Shown here one piece after another: positions 14,723 through 22,753 of a stretch of 28,953 bases of DNA. Position 1 is the first letter of the stretch. Each line of letters starts with the position of its first letter. Origin of the DNA: DATBAK01 sp038240075 (GTDB taxonomy: Bacteria > Actinomycetota > Acidimicrobiia > IMCC26256 > PALSA-610); the NCBI GenBank assembly GCA_038240075.1, contig JBBSEC010000058.1:1-28953 (forward strand). Direction: 5' to 3'. The translations under genes and the position numbers were made by a program. Below the pieces are notes generated by a model that worked only from the letters and a program-made list of their open reading frames with translations, ran no database searches and had not been told where the DNA came from.

Positions 14723-15612
14723 CAGGCGAAGCGGATGATGGAGACGCCTCCTGCGATGAGGCAATAGATCGCGAAGGGCAGCAGGTTGCGGCTCTGGAAG
14801 AAACGCACGAGGAACCGGACCGCGATGAACGCGGCGATGCCGGCGAACACCGCGCCGACGAGCGCCTGTCCGCGGACGCCATTGCCGAGCTTCCCGGTGA
14901 GGTCGGGAATCTTGTACACGCCGGCTGCGAAGATGATCGGCGTCGCGAGGAGGAACGAGAACCGGGCAGCGTCTTCGTGATCGAGGCCGCGCACGAGGCC
15001 ACCGACCATGGTGATACCTGAACGGCTGATCCCCGCGAACAGTGCGCCGACCTGTGCGACGCCGACCGCGACGGCTTCTTTCGCGTCGAGGGTGTCGAGC
15101 CGACGCCCTTCTTCGGTGCGACTGTGGGTGGTGGCGTGGGTGGTGACGAGTTCACGGACGGCGCCGCGGCGACGTATCCATTCGCCGCCCAGGAGGATCA
15201 CGCCGTTGATCGTCAGGAAGATCGCAGCTGCGAGCGGCTTCGCGAACAGCGTGCGTAGCGTGTGCTCGAAGATGAGCCCGGTGATGCCAGCCGGGATCGT
15301 CGCGATGATGAGCAGCCATGCCATGCGTTCATCCGGTGTTTCGAGCTTGCGGGTCCGCAGAGTGCGGAGGAAGCCGCGAATGATCTTGATCCAGTCGTCG
15401 CGGAAATAGACGAGGAGCGCGATCGCGGTCGCGACGTGTAACGCGACGACGAACGCGAGATAGAACGACTCACCCTGCGACTGCGCCGTGACGATCTTGT
15501 CCCATCCGAGCCATGCCGGCACGAGCACCGAGTGTCCGAGGCTCGAGATCGGGAACAGTTCGGTGACGCCCTGGATCAGGCCGATCACGATCGCCTGGAA
15601 GTAGCTGATCAC
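14722..15612 (-). CDS. uppP: Undecaprenyl-diphosphatase (UppP/BacA)
   Basis: This 296-residue polytopic membrane protein has motif 1 QGVTELFPISSLGHS (Q14-x3-E18, S24, H27) and motif 2 FAGISRSGITMVGGL with the catalytic-loop arginine. The usual proline of PGxSRSG is alanine here. It removes a phosphate from undecaprenyl-diphosphate to recycle the carrier for peptidoglycan and other envelope polymers; extra copies give bacitracin resistance in other bacteria. GTG 15612 is the start. It is divergent from the ChrB-like regulator across 72 bp containing two operator-like repeats and is followed by DUF2127. It is probably a second copy carried by the island. Confidence 0.92.
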   Translation of the reverse strand: MISYFQAIVIGLIQGVTELFPISSLGHSVLVPAWLGWDKIVTAQSQGESFYLAFVVALHVATAIALLVYFRDDWIKIIRGFLRTLRTRKLETPDERMAWLLIIATIPAGITGLIFEHTLRTLFAKPLAAAIFLTINGVILLGGEWIRRRGAVRELVTTHATTHSRTEEGRRLDTLDAKEAVAVGVAQVGALFAGISRSGITMVGGLVRGLDHEDAARFSFLLATPIIFAAGVYKIPDLTGKLGNGVRGQALVGAVFAGIAAFIAVRFLVRFFQSRNLLPFAIYCLIAGGVSIIRFA

Positions 15613-15637
15613 TGCCCCGCATCCTCCGGCTCTGCAC

Positions 15638-15675
15638 GTAACGAGTGTTACATTTCAGACAGTAACCGACGCTAC
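15638..15675. promoter_or_regulatory. Two tandem operator-like inverted repeats, GTAAC-N4-GTTAC
   Basis: GTAAC-GAGT-GTTAC (15638-15651) and GTAAC-CGAC-GCTAC (15662-15675) share arms and spacer length and start 24 bp apart. The second overlaps TACACT (15673-15678), a good -10 placed seven bases before the regulator's GTG. They lie in the divergent uppP/chrB-like promoter region, so the ChrB-like protein is the obvious reader (inference). Confidence 0.6.
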
Positions 15676-15684
15676 ACTCAGCGT

Positions 15685-16215
15685 GTGGATTGGGTGCTCC
15701 TCACGTACCACTTGCCGAGTGAGCCGTCGCGCCACCGCGTCGCGGTCTGGCGAGAGCTGCGACGAGTCGGGGCGGTCTCGCTCCAACAAGCGACCTGGGC
15801 CGTCCCCGCGCGACACGACTTTCTCGCCGCGGTGACCAGAGCCGTCGATCTCATCGAGCGCGCAGACGGCGAAGCACTCGTCTTCAACGCCGTCCCCCGC
15901 GGCGACCCGATGGCGGGGCGCCTCGAAACGCTCTTCACGACGGACCGCGAGGAGGAGTGGCAAGAATTCCTCGCCGAGTGCACGAAGTTCGATCGGGAGA
16001 TCGACAAAGAGATCCGCATCAAGAAATTCACCACGGCCGAGCTCGATGAAGAGGAACAGAATCTCGGCCGTCTACGCAACTGGTACCGCGAGCTACGCGC
16101 TCGCGATCTCTTCGGAGCGCCGTCACACGAACAGGCCGAACAGCGGCTCAAAGAGTGCACGGAGCGCCTCGAGGACTTCGCCGAACGTGTCTACGAGCAC
16201 AGAGGCGGAGCATGA
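15685..16215 (+). CDS. ChrB N-terminal-domain (PaaX-like) regulator
   Basis: This 176-residue protein opens with the ChrB N-terminal signature WVLLTYHLPSEPSRHRVAVWRELRRVGAVSLQQATWAVP and continues with a charged helical part (TKFDREIDKEIRIKKFTTAELDEEEQNLGRL) and a C-terminal helix. ChrB is the chromate-sensing regulator of chrA operons, but no chrA is present and the C-terminal ChrB domain is absent, so the ligand here is unknown. GTG 15685 is seven bases after TACACT, consistent with a leaderless mRNA. It is likely the regulator of the divergent uppP-DUF2127 operon and of itself. Confidence 0.82.
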   Translation: MDWVLLTYHLPSEPSRHRVAVWRELRRVGAVSLQQATWAVPARHDFLAAVTRAVDLIERADGEALVFNAVPRGDPMAGRLETLFTTDREEEWQEFLAECTKFDREIDKEIRIKKFTTAELDEEEQNLGRLRNWYRELRARDLFGAPSHEQAEQRLKECTERLEDFAERVYEHRGGA

Positions 16216-16437
16216 CGCCGCCCTCCTCACCGCCGTCGCCGTCGGCCGCAGACGGGTACGGCGCGATATCTGGCCGGTAACGCCGCATCGTTCGCAATCG
16301 TCGGCAACACCATCACCGGCGAGGTGTCGGTGAGCTCAGTAGGAGGGAGTCGACTCGGCGTGAACTCTCAGGACCCGGCACGAGTGAGCTATTACACGCG
16401 CGCATGGCGCCGGCTCGCAGGTTGGAGCACGCGCGTG

Positions 16438-16473
16438 CATGGACCACAACGGTTGCGGCCGTTGTGGTCCATG
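16438..16473. terminator. 15-bp perfect hairpin downstream of the subtilase gene
   Basis: CATGGACCACAACGG (16438-16452) pairs perfectly with CCGTTGTGGTCCATG (16459-16473) around a six-base loop. It lies 32 bp past the subtilase stop and between that gene and the convergent ChrB-like gene, as a shared terminator would. No T-tract follows. The rest of 16216-16504 shows nothing else beyond a short palindrome GAGTCGACTC at 16347. Confidence 0.6.
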
Positions 16474-16504
16474 GCGTGGAAACGAGTGCGTCGGGCTGTG
16501 GACC

Positions 16505-18373
16505 TCAGCGCCAGCTCGAGCCGCTCCACCGGGAGCCGTCCCACTGCGATCCGCTCCAGCGGGAACCGCTCCACGATGAGCCGTCCCAGTTGGCACCGCT
16601 CCACCGGGAACCGTCCCAGAGCGATCCGCTCCAGCGGGAACCGCTCCACGATGAGCCGTCCCAGCTGGAGCCGTTCCAGGTTGAACCGTTCCAACTCGAG
16701 TTGTCCCAGCGCGAGCCGGTCCAGGTGGAGGCGTCCCAGCGGGATCCGGTCCAGGTGGAGCCAGTCCACCGGGATGCGTTCCAGCTCGAGGTGAGCCAGG
16801 TGGTGGAGAGGTTGACGGTGTCACCGATGTTCGTGGCGACGGTCGGTACGGTCTGAGTCAATTGCAGGCCGGATTGGGTGACTGCCGCGTAGACGTTGAG
16901 TGCTCCGTGTCCGTCCACCATCGGGTTGCCGACGGGTCCTGGCAGCGTTGTACCGAGCAGCTGGGCTTTGACTTGATCCGGAGTCAGGGAACCGTTATTC
17001 GAGTTCCCGGATGCCTGCCCCTGTCCTTTCTGGGCGTTGCCCCTACCGCTTTGGATGACAAGCGCTGCGGCTCCGCTCGTGACCGCGCTGCTGAACGATG
17101 TTCCTGAGCCGACGAAGTTGGAGGACCCGATCTCGGCGGAGGGGAACGTGGTGTCGATCGTCGAGCCGGGAGCGCGGAGGCTGACAACCGACCGTCCCGA
17201 CGTCGTCAGGTCGGGCTTGAACCAGCCGTCGATGCTGGTCGGTCCGACGCTGCTGAACGTCGTTGTCGTGGCGGACGCCGGAACGATGGAACCGTTGTCG
17301 TCGAGTGCGCCGACCGTGACGACGAGGGGATCGTCGCCGGGCGAGAGGATCGTGCCGTTGGACGGGCCGGCGTTCCCGGCCGCGGCCACGACGGTGATTC
17401 CGGATTGCCACGCCGTCTCGACGGCCTGGTCGAGCGGGTTCAGAACCGTGGATGAGATCGGGATGGCGCCGAGCGAGATGTTGAGGACCCCAATGCCGTA
17501 CTGGGCGCGGTGGGCGACGACCCAGTTGATTCCCGCGATGACGGTTGCCAGGTCGGTGACGCCGGTCGCTCCCGCGACCTTTACGGACACGAGGTTGGCT
17601 CCCGGCGCTTCTCCCACATAGGCGCCGTTCGACGAGGCGCCGTTGCCGGCGATCAGACCGGCGACGAAAGTTCCGTGCCCGTAGCTGTCCTGGAACGGGT
17701 TGCCCTCACCACTGAGATCCACGCCACCGATCAGGCGCTTGTCGAAGTCGGGCAGACCGTCGATGCCGGTATCGAGCACCGCGACTGCGACGCCCTTGCC
17801 GTTGATTCCGTTCGCCCACAACTGCGTCGCGCCCGTGGTCTGGGGAAACACCGCGGCCGGTGCGCGAGTCGGGGTGGGGAACGCCGCATCCGCAACGGAC
17901 ACGCTCACGTCGGGTGTGACAACGAGATCCGGCTGTGCGTTCAGCACCGCCAATTGGTCAGGCGTGACGTCAGCCACCACGCCACTGACGGCCGGGAGGT
18001 CCTGCTGGACGTGGCCGATGGCGGCGACCCGGCTGTGCACGGACCGGGTTTTCGCCGCGCGCTTGTCGGTGTTCTGCTGATCGACCGTGGCGTTACCGAC
18101 GGTGCTGGCGTCGTAAGGAACAGGCTGCGTCACGGGCGTCACCACGACGGTGACGAGGCCCGCTGACGAAGCGGACGCGACGGGCAGACTCGGGCCGGCA
18201 GCGCCGGCCTGCACGGGCGCCACCATCAAGAACGCGGTCAAGGAGGCGAGACCGGTCGCGACGACGACGCGGTGTCGGGACCACTCGACGCCCTTGGGCG
18301 TTCGGTGCGATCGGGCTTGGTCGTTTCGGAGCTGCGGGGCTTCCGGCGCCCCCGATTGCTTCCATGCTTGCAA
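16505..18373 (-). CDS. Secreted S8 (subtilisin-like) serine peptidase with a Trp-pentad C-terminal repeat
   Basis: Counting from TTG 18373 it has 622 residues. A signal peptide (VVVATGLASLTAFLMVAPVQAGA, about 36-58) precedes a propeptide-like region and the S8 domain with D201 (AVLDTGID), H233 (YGHGTFVAGL), oxyanion N334 (AAAGNAG) and S426 (GSGTSFSSA). Nearly all of the last 97 residues form a repeat in which 20 tryptophans fall exactly every five residues (W526 to W621), mostly W-x-G-S-x. AGGGAG six bases upstream supports TTG 18373; a GTG at 18508 in frame would add 45 residues before the signal peptide. The repeat may anchor the enzyme to the wall or form a stacked beta structure (inference). 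Same strand as the GNAT remnant and GGDEF-EAL gene. Confidence 0.88.
   Translation of the reverse strand: MQAWKQSGAPEAPQLRNDQARSHRTPKGVEWSRHRVVVATGLASLTAFLMVAPVQAGAAGPSLPVASASSAGLVTVVVTPVTQPVPYDASTVGNATVDQQNTDKRAAKTRSVHSRVAAIGHVQQDLPAVSGVVADVTPDQLAVLNAQPDLVVTPDVSVSVADAAFPTPTRAPAAVFPQTTGATQLWANGINGKGVAVAVLDTGIDGLPDFDKRLIGGVDLSGEGNPFQDSYGHGTFVAGLIAGNGASSNGAYVGEAPGANLVSVKVAGATGVTDLATVIAGINWVVAHRAQYGIGVLNISLGAIPISSTVLNPLDQAVETAWQSGITVVAAAGNAGPSNGTILSPGDDPLVVTVGALDDNGSIVPASATTTTFSSVGPTSIDGWFKPDLTTSGRSVVSLRAPGSTIDTTFPSAEIGSSNFVGSGTSFSSAVTSGAAALVIQSGRGNAQKGQGQASGNSNNGSLTPDQVKAQLLGTTLPGPVGNPMVDGHGALNVYAAVTQSGLQLTQTVPTVATNIGDTVNLSTTWLTSSWNASRWTGSTWTGSRWDASTWTGSRWDNSSWNGSTWNGSSWDGSSWSGSRWSGSLWDGSRWSGANWDGSSWSGSRWSGSQWDGSRWSGSSWR
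16508..16798 (-). repeat. 15-bp coding repeat of the subtilase tail (Trp every five codons)
   Basis: About 19 units of 15 bp, each beginning with a TGG codon, run without any change of phase. Units vary at positions 2 and 5 (N, D, S, T and R, S, T, L, Q) while Gly-Ser at 3-4 is mostly kept. The pattern points to expansion by slippage followed by selection on the protein. Confidence 0.9.
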
Positions 18374-18744
18374 TGCCAGCTCCCTGTTCCGGCGCCGAAG
18401 CGCACGTGGATGAACAAGGACGCCGGGTTCGCCACTAGCTCCCTGCCACCCAGGCGACCAAGTACGGGCCGGCAGATCAACGCTTCGTCCGCCAACATCG
18501 GTTGGCACGGACCGTTATCGGCTCACCACGGAGAGTGCTTGAGCGCGGATCGACAAATGAGTCGAACGGCCCAGTTGGCGCGATCGGGCGGCGGCCAGTA
18601 ATCGACCTCTCTTCGTTGGGACCGGTCGGACGATTGCCCGCCCATCAAGGACGGAGCGCGGCGATATTCGATTCGAAGGCTCGCACTTCGCTCCGGCCGA
18701 GAACGCTGCGAAAGGCGGTCTCACCGAGTCTGAGAGCGATCGAG
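18374..18744. other. 371-bp stretch upstream of the subtilase gene, no gene seen
   Basis: It lies between the subtilase start and the GNAT remnant's stop. A possible 45-codon upstream extension of the subtilase (from GTG 18508) has no ribosome-binding site and no signal-like sequence. It presumably holds the subtilase promoter, but I see no clear -35/-10 pair or strong hairpin. Confidence 0.4.
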
Positions 18745-19271
18745 CTATCGGGTCTTCATGGGTGCGTATGTGCCGTAGACGACGTCGGCTTTGCCGTTGG
18801 GGTCGAGGTCCTCTTCGTAGTGCTCGCCGATCTTCTCGGCGACACGGATCGATCGCGTGTTGCGAGGATCGATGATGCTGATCACGTGGCCGGCGCCGAC
18901 GACGTCGAATGCGAAGTTGATGGCAGCCGCGGCGCCCTCGGTGCAAGCCCGACGCCCCACGCGTCCTGGCGCTGCAGCCATCCGACCTCGATGCCGGGCC
19001 AGCCTTCAGGGCTGTCGAGGCCGAGGCGTCCGAGGAGCTCACCGGTGCGGCGGTCCTCGACCGCCCACCAGCCGTACCCGCGCAGATGCCAGTGCCCGAT
19101 GAAGACGGCCATGCCGCGCCAACAGTCTTCGCGGCTGATGGGTGCGCCGTTGTCGAGGTATCGGACGACCTCGGAGTCGGAAACGATGTGGGTGAACGGC
19201 TCGAAGTCGTCCTGCGTGAAGCTTCGCAAGACAAGCCTCTCAGTGTGGAGCACCGCCACGCATGTGTGCAT
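18745..19271 (-). pseudogene. GNAT-family N-acetyltransferase gene with one frameshift
   Basis: The first frame, from ATG 19271, gives the N-terminal half of a RimJ-like GNAT (TERLVLRSFTQDDFEPFTHI, IEVGWLQRQDAWG). The second frame gives the acetyl-CoA half (CTEGAAAAINFAFDVVGAGHVISIIDPRNTRSIRVAEKIGEHY). They join near 18950-18960, in a CCCC run on the plus strand, inside the usual GxGxA loop. Joined, it would be about 175 residues, normal for the family. The start overlaps the GGDEF-EAL stop by one base (TGATG). It is broken or carries a sequencing indel; the substrate is unknown. Confidence 0.82.
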
Positions 19272-21838
19272 CACACGATCCCGGCCGGGGCGGGCGTCAC
19301 CGTCTCGAGCCACGCGCCGAGTTGCTCCGCGGGCAACGGCCGACTGATGAAGTATCCCTGCGCGGTGTCGCAACCCATGTCGCGGAGTGCCTCCCAAGCC
19401 GTCAGGGTCTCGACGCCCTCGGCAACGACCTCGAGGCCGAGGTTTCGGGCGAGATCGATGATCGAGCGGACGATGACCGCGTCGTTCTCGTCGTTTTGCA
19501 TGTTGAGGACGAACGACTTATCGATCTTGACTTCGTCGACGGGGAGACGTTTGAGATACGACAAGGACGAGTAGCCCGTACCGAAGTCGTCGATCGCCAA
19601 CATGCAACCCATGGACGACAGACGGTTCAAGACGCCCATTGCGTACTCCGCGTCGGACATGACGCTCGTTTCGGTGATCTCCAAAACCAGCTTGGCAGCG
19701 TCGACACCGGAGACGGTGAGCGCCCGTGCGATGCCGTCGACGAGGTCGGCATCCAGCAGGCTCCGCGCCGAGAGGTTGACCGCGACGGACAGGTCGTGGC
19801 CGGCATCCTGCCAGCGTCGACACTGCGCGAGCGCGGTGTGGAGGACAAAGTCGGTCATCGGACCGATCAGACCGGTGCGCTCCGCGATCGGCACGAACTC
19901 GTCGGGTGGCACGAGCCCTTGAATCGGATGGGGCCAGCGCACCAGCGCCTCGACACCAAGCACGCGCCCGGTCTGCATGTCGATCTTCGGCTGGTAATGC
20001 AGCTCGAGGCCGCCACGGTCGATCACCGCGCGCAGCTCGCCAACCAGGGCGAGTTTGCGGGGACTGTGCTCGTCGAGGTTCTCGCCGTAGTCGGCGACGC
20101 CCGTCGGCGTGTTCTTCGCGGAGTACATGGCAATATCGGCGTGACGCAGCAGGGTCGAGGCGTCGCGGCCGTGACCGGGAGCCACCGCCACACCGATCGT
20201 CGCGCTCACCTCGAGCTCGAGGTCTTGATAGGCGAACGGCCGGTGCAACTCCTCGCGCAACCTCTTCGCGAGCGCGACCGCTCCAGCAGGGCCCGTTTGT
20301 GCCGGGTCGAGGAGCGCGAACTCGTCGCCGCCGAGTCGCGCCACCGTGACGCGGTCCGCGACGCTCAGACGAAGACGGTCTGCCACCTCCTGGAGGAGGA
20401 GGTCTCCGGTGGCGTGACCGAGCGTGTCGTTGATCTCCTTGAAACGGTCGAGGTCGATCAACATCACCGCTACTTGCGGGTCGGTTGGCCGTTGGCGAGC
20501 GAGGACGTCGGCGAGGCGCTGCTGGAACAGCACCCGGTTCGGCAGGCCGGTCAGATTGTCGTGCAAGGCCTCGTGGCGAAGGCGGTCGACGAGCCTCGCG
20601 TTCTGCAAGGTCACGCTCGTATGAGCAGCGATCGTCTCGAACAGGCGTCCGTCGTGCGAGTCGAAGGTGCTCACGTCGCCGAGACGGTTCGCAACGGACA
20701 GGATCCCAATCACTTCTCCGTCAGCGATCAGGGGTGCCACGATGCAATCGCGCTGTCCGCGCTGCGCGAGGTGCGCACGGATCCGAGGGTCCCGCACCGT
20801 CTTGGAACCAACCACCGTATGACCGGTCTCGACGAGTGCGGCGAGCGATGGATGCAGCGAGGGTGCCAGCGTGCGAACGGGAATGTCCGAATCGCCGTCG
20901 AGCACGAGCCAGTCGACGCGGTCGTTGTCTCCGGACGGCAGGATCGCGAGCTCGGCGATCTCGGCGCGCGCCATCGACCGGGCTTGGCCAAGCACATCGG
21001 AGACGATCTGTTCGGCATCGCCCGATCCGCGGATGGCCTGGGTGAACTTGTACAGCAGCTCCAAGCTCGCGTGACGTTGGCGGAGCGCGGCGTACTCGCG
21101 GTACGCGATGCAGAGGATCGCTGCGATCACGACGAGCAGCACGGTGGCTCCGGCGTCGACCCACAAGACGATCACTGCGACCGAGCCGACGCACGCGTTG
21201 AACATTGCTCCGACGAGCGCCACTCCCGCGACCGCCCACAACTGGCCGATCACCAGACGGTTCTGATGAACCCAGATGACGACGCTCACCGTGATGATGC
21301 TGACGATCGCCGCCGCGACGGTGGCCACCACCGCCGCGATCCACAGTGACGGACGCAAACTCAACGCGCCACCGATGACGGCATGGAACACCAAAATGGC
21401 GACGCAATCTTCGAGTGCGAAGTGGCTCAAGTTGAACACCAACTTGAGCACCGCCTGACGGCGATCGAAAGCGAGTACCACGCCCGCGCCGAGCAAGTGA
21501 GCGAGGAGGAGATGGCCCGGACTGACGAACACCAACCCCAGCACCAACGGGATCTCGTTCAGCGAAACTGAGTGCGCGTCGCGCCGGAACTCGATGTGCA
21601 CGACGGTGAGCTCCGCCGCCGCGTACCCGACCGCCAGAATGAGCCAAGAAACGCTGATCGGTACGTCGTACCGTGCGAGATGACGGACCTTCAGCAGATA
21701 CACCAAGCCAGCCACACCCGCGGTCAGCAGCGACAGGGCGAGAACTCGCCCGAACGCGCCCGCAGGACGGGCGACGCGCGTGGTGCCAGAGGCGGCGCCG
21801 GTCGGCGACGCAACGGACCCGGCAGCATTTGCTTCCAC
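19271..21838 (-). CDS. Membrane GAF-GGDEF-EAL cyclic-di-GMP signalling protein
   Basis: This 855-residue protein has an N-terminal membrane sensor of about eight helices (30-245), a GAF domain (about 255-410), a GGDEF domain with intact GGDEF (503-507) and an EAL domain (about 600-845). The EAL set is complete: E630 of EAL, N688, E720/E723, D750/D751, K771, E807, Q827. Both halves should therefore be catalytic; no RxxD inhibitory site precedes GGDEF. GTG 21838 is the start. It couples an unknown membrane or GAF ligand to c-di-GMP synthesis or breakdown. The GNAT remnant overlaps its stop by one base. Confidence 0.93.
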   Translation of the reverse strand: MEANAAGSVASPTGAASGTTRVARPAGAFGRVLALSLLTAGVAGLVYLLKVRHLARYDVPISVSWLILAVGYAAAELTVVHIEFRRDAHSVSLNEIPLVLGLVFVSPGHLLLAHLLGAGVVLAFDRRQAVLKLVFNLSHFALEDCVAILVFHAVIGGALSLRPSLWIAAVVATVAAAIVSIITVSVVIWVHQNRLVIGQLWAVAGVALVGAMFNACVGSVAVIVLWVDAGATVLLVVIAAILCIAYREYAALRQRHASLELLYKFTQAIRGSGDAEQIVSDVLGQARSMARAEIAELAILPSGDNDRVDWLVLDGDSDIPVRTLAPSLHPSLAALVETGHTVVGSKTVRDPRIRAHLAQRGQRDCIVAPLIADGEVIGILSVANRLGDVSTFDSHDGRLFETIAAHTSVTLQNARLVDRLRHEALHDNLTGLPNRVLFQQRLADVLARQRPTDPQVAVMLIDLDRFKEINDTLGHATGDLLLQEVADRLRLSVADRVTVARLGGDEFALLDPAQTGPAGAVALAKRLREELHRPFAYQDLELEVSATIGVAVAPGHGRDASTLLRHADIAMYSAKNTPTGVADYGENLDEHSPRKLALVGELRAVIDRGGLELHYQPKIDMQTGRVLGVEALVRWPHPIQGLVPPDEFVPIAERTGLIGPMTDFVLHTALAQCRRWQDAGHDLSVAVNLSARSLLDADLVDGIARALTVSGVDAAKLVLEITETSVMSDAEYAMGVLNRLSSMGCMLAIDDFGTGYSSLSYLKRLPVDEVKIDKSFVLNMQNDENDAVIVRSIIDLARNLGLEVVAEGVETLTAWEALRDMGCDTAQGYFISRPLPAEQLGAWLETVTPAPAGIV

Positions 21839-22310
21839 CCCTGTTCATCGACTCTGAGGCAGGCCCCTTGAGCGGCCTCGGGGCCGACCGGCGCCGCAAA
21901 AGGGCTTGAAACTCCAGGGCGGCGGCGCGCTCTCGACCGATCGGTGGCGTCCACCGAGTTGAAGTGTCTGCCGCGAACGGCATCCCAACTCTTGCCGCTC
22001 GAAGATGCACTCGAAGATCGCGGCCTCGCGTCCCTATTTTCATCCCCAACAACTGGGGTGCACGACGCTGATGGAGTGGACGCGCGAAGCAGAGCACAGG
22101 TCAGGCGCACTGAGGTCGCCCTGACAGACGGGCGCGTCGGGGAAGTGCACGATCTTCGCCCGCACGTCGAGATCCGGGTGAGCCGACGCAGCAACCAACT
22201 GCGAGGGGCCGTGCTCAGTAATCAACGACCGCGGACTGACGCAGTATGGAGGTCGCGACCTGCGTCTCGTCGAGTTCGCCGGGTCGAGTCGCGCGGTTGG
22301 GTCGGTTGCG

Positions 22311-22493
22311 TCAGACCTGGCGGGGAGGGCGACCACTCATTTGGTCGCGTCGACCTCTCGGTGCCATGGGCGTGTCGTCGGGCGGCGTGTATTGCGCGAG
22401 GAGCGAGACGAGATCGAGGTGCTCGGGGGAGTGGTGGTACTCCGCGTCGGGGGTTCTCGGCGCGTGGTCGCGCCGCGTTGCTCGAAGTGTCAT
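22311..22493 (-). CDS. Hypothetical 60-residue protein near attR
   Basis: ATG 22493 is preceded by GGAAGG at a six-base gap, unusually good for this window. The peptide (EHLDLVSLLAQYTPPDDTPM in the middle, basic C-terminus) resembles no family I know. Translation is possible; function unknown. Confidence 0.35.
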   Translation of the reverse strand: MTLRATRRDHAPRTPDAEYHHSPEHLDLVSLLAQYTPPDDTPMAPRGRRDQMSGRPPRQV

Positions 22494-22609
22494 CGCTCAC
22501 CTTCCGGTCGGTCTCTGGATGGGTCGACCGGTCCGGCCGTCGACCGGAGTTGCGGATGGGCGAGATCGACCGGACGCTCGCGGTCGGGTGTGACAACCCG
22601 CGCCGCGAC

Positions 22610-22629
22610 CAAGAATCCGATCAAGAATC
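22610..22629 (+). promoter_or_regulatory. Pair of CAAGAATC repeats beside attR (candidate integrase arm sites)
   Basis: CAAGAATC occurs at 22610-22617 and 22622-22629 on the same strand, 12 bp apart, 80 bp inside the right att core. The heptamer CAAGAAT is shared with the pair at attL, which makes these likely protein-binding arms of the attachment sites. Confidence 0.5.
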
Positions 22630-22645
22630 GCCTGCGACCAGGGGT

Positions 22646-22667
22646 CGTCATGCTCGCCAGCATGACG
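22646..22667. promoter_or_regulatory. Inverted repeat CGTCATGCT-CGCC-AGCATGACG inside attR
   Basis: Nine-base perfect arms flank a four-base loop, 42 bp from the att core and 17 bp after the CAAGAATC pair. It could stop transcripts leaving the island or be part of the attR complex. There is no T-tract. Confidence 0.45.
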
Positions 22668-22708
22668 TAGATGGCAGCTCAGAGCACTGCTGAGGCGGGT
22701 CTTTGGCT

Positions 22709-22753
22709 CCTTACAAGGAGGGGGTCGTGGGTTCGAGCCCCGCAGCGCCCACC
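22709..22753 (+). repeat. attR: 45-bp direct repeat of the tRNA-Val 3' end
   Basis: It is an exact copy of 8101-8145. The sequence to its left cannot form the 5' half of a tRNA, so this is an att scar rather than a gene. Chromosomal sequence resumes after 22753. Confidence 0.93.

Larger units (their letters stand above)
21839..22708. other. 0.87-kb gene-poor right end of the island
   Basis: Between the GGDEF-EAL start and attR no recognisable gene is seen. The stretch contains one small ORF with a good ribosome-binding site (22311-22493), the paired CAAGAAT sites (22610-22629) and a 9-bp hairpin (22646-22667). The longer frames are composition-driven and share no family motif. Confidence 0.4.
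8101..22753 (+). mobile_element. Integrated genomic island at tRNA-Val (about 14.6 kb)
   Basis: The element is bounded by a 45-bp perfect direct repeat of the tRNA-Val 3' end (8101-8145 and 22709-22753). A tyrosine integrase is the first gene inside, with an excisionase-type gene tail-to-tail. The interior carries an ECF sigma pair, a CDF transporter remnant, an SDR, the UppP/DUF2127/ChrB-like module, a subtilase, a GNAT remnant and a GGDEF-EAL protein. I see no relaxase, type IV secretion, replication or capsid gene, so it is a cargo island. It would need help to transfer between cells or has lost its transfer genes. Confidence 0.9.

Noticed and set aside
15532..15684. 51-codon N-terminal extension of the ChrB-like protein
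   Set aside because: It reads through the divergent promoter and into uppP; the ChrB signature starts right at GTG 15685.
9666..22708. Search for defence, toxin-antitoxin, relaxase or phage genes in the island
   Set aside because: No motif of these classes was found in any frame I could interpret, so no such system is claimed.
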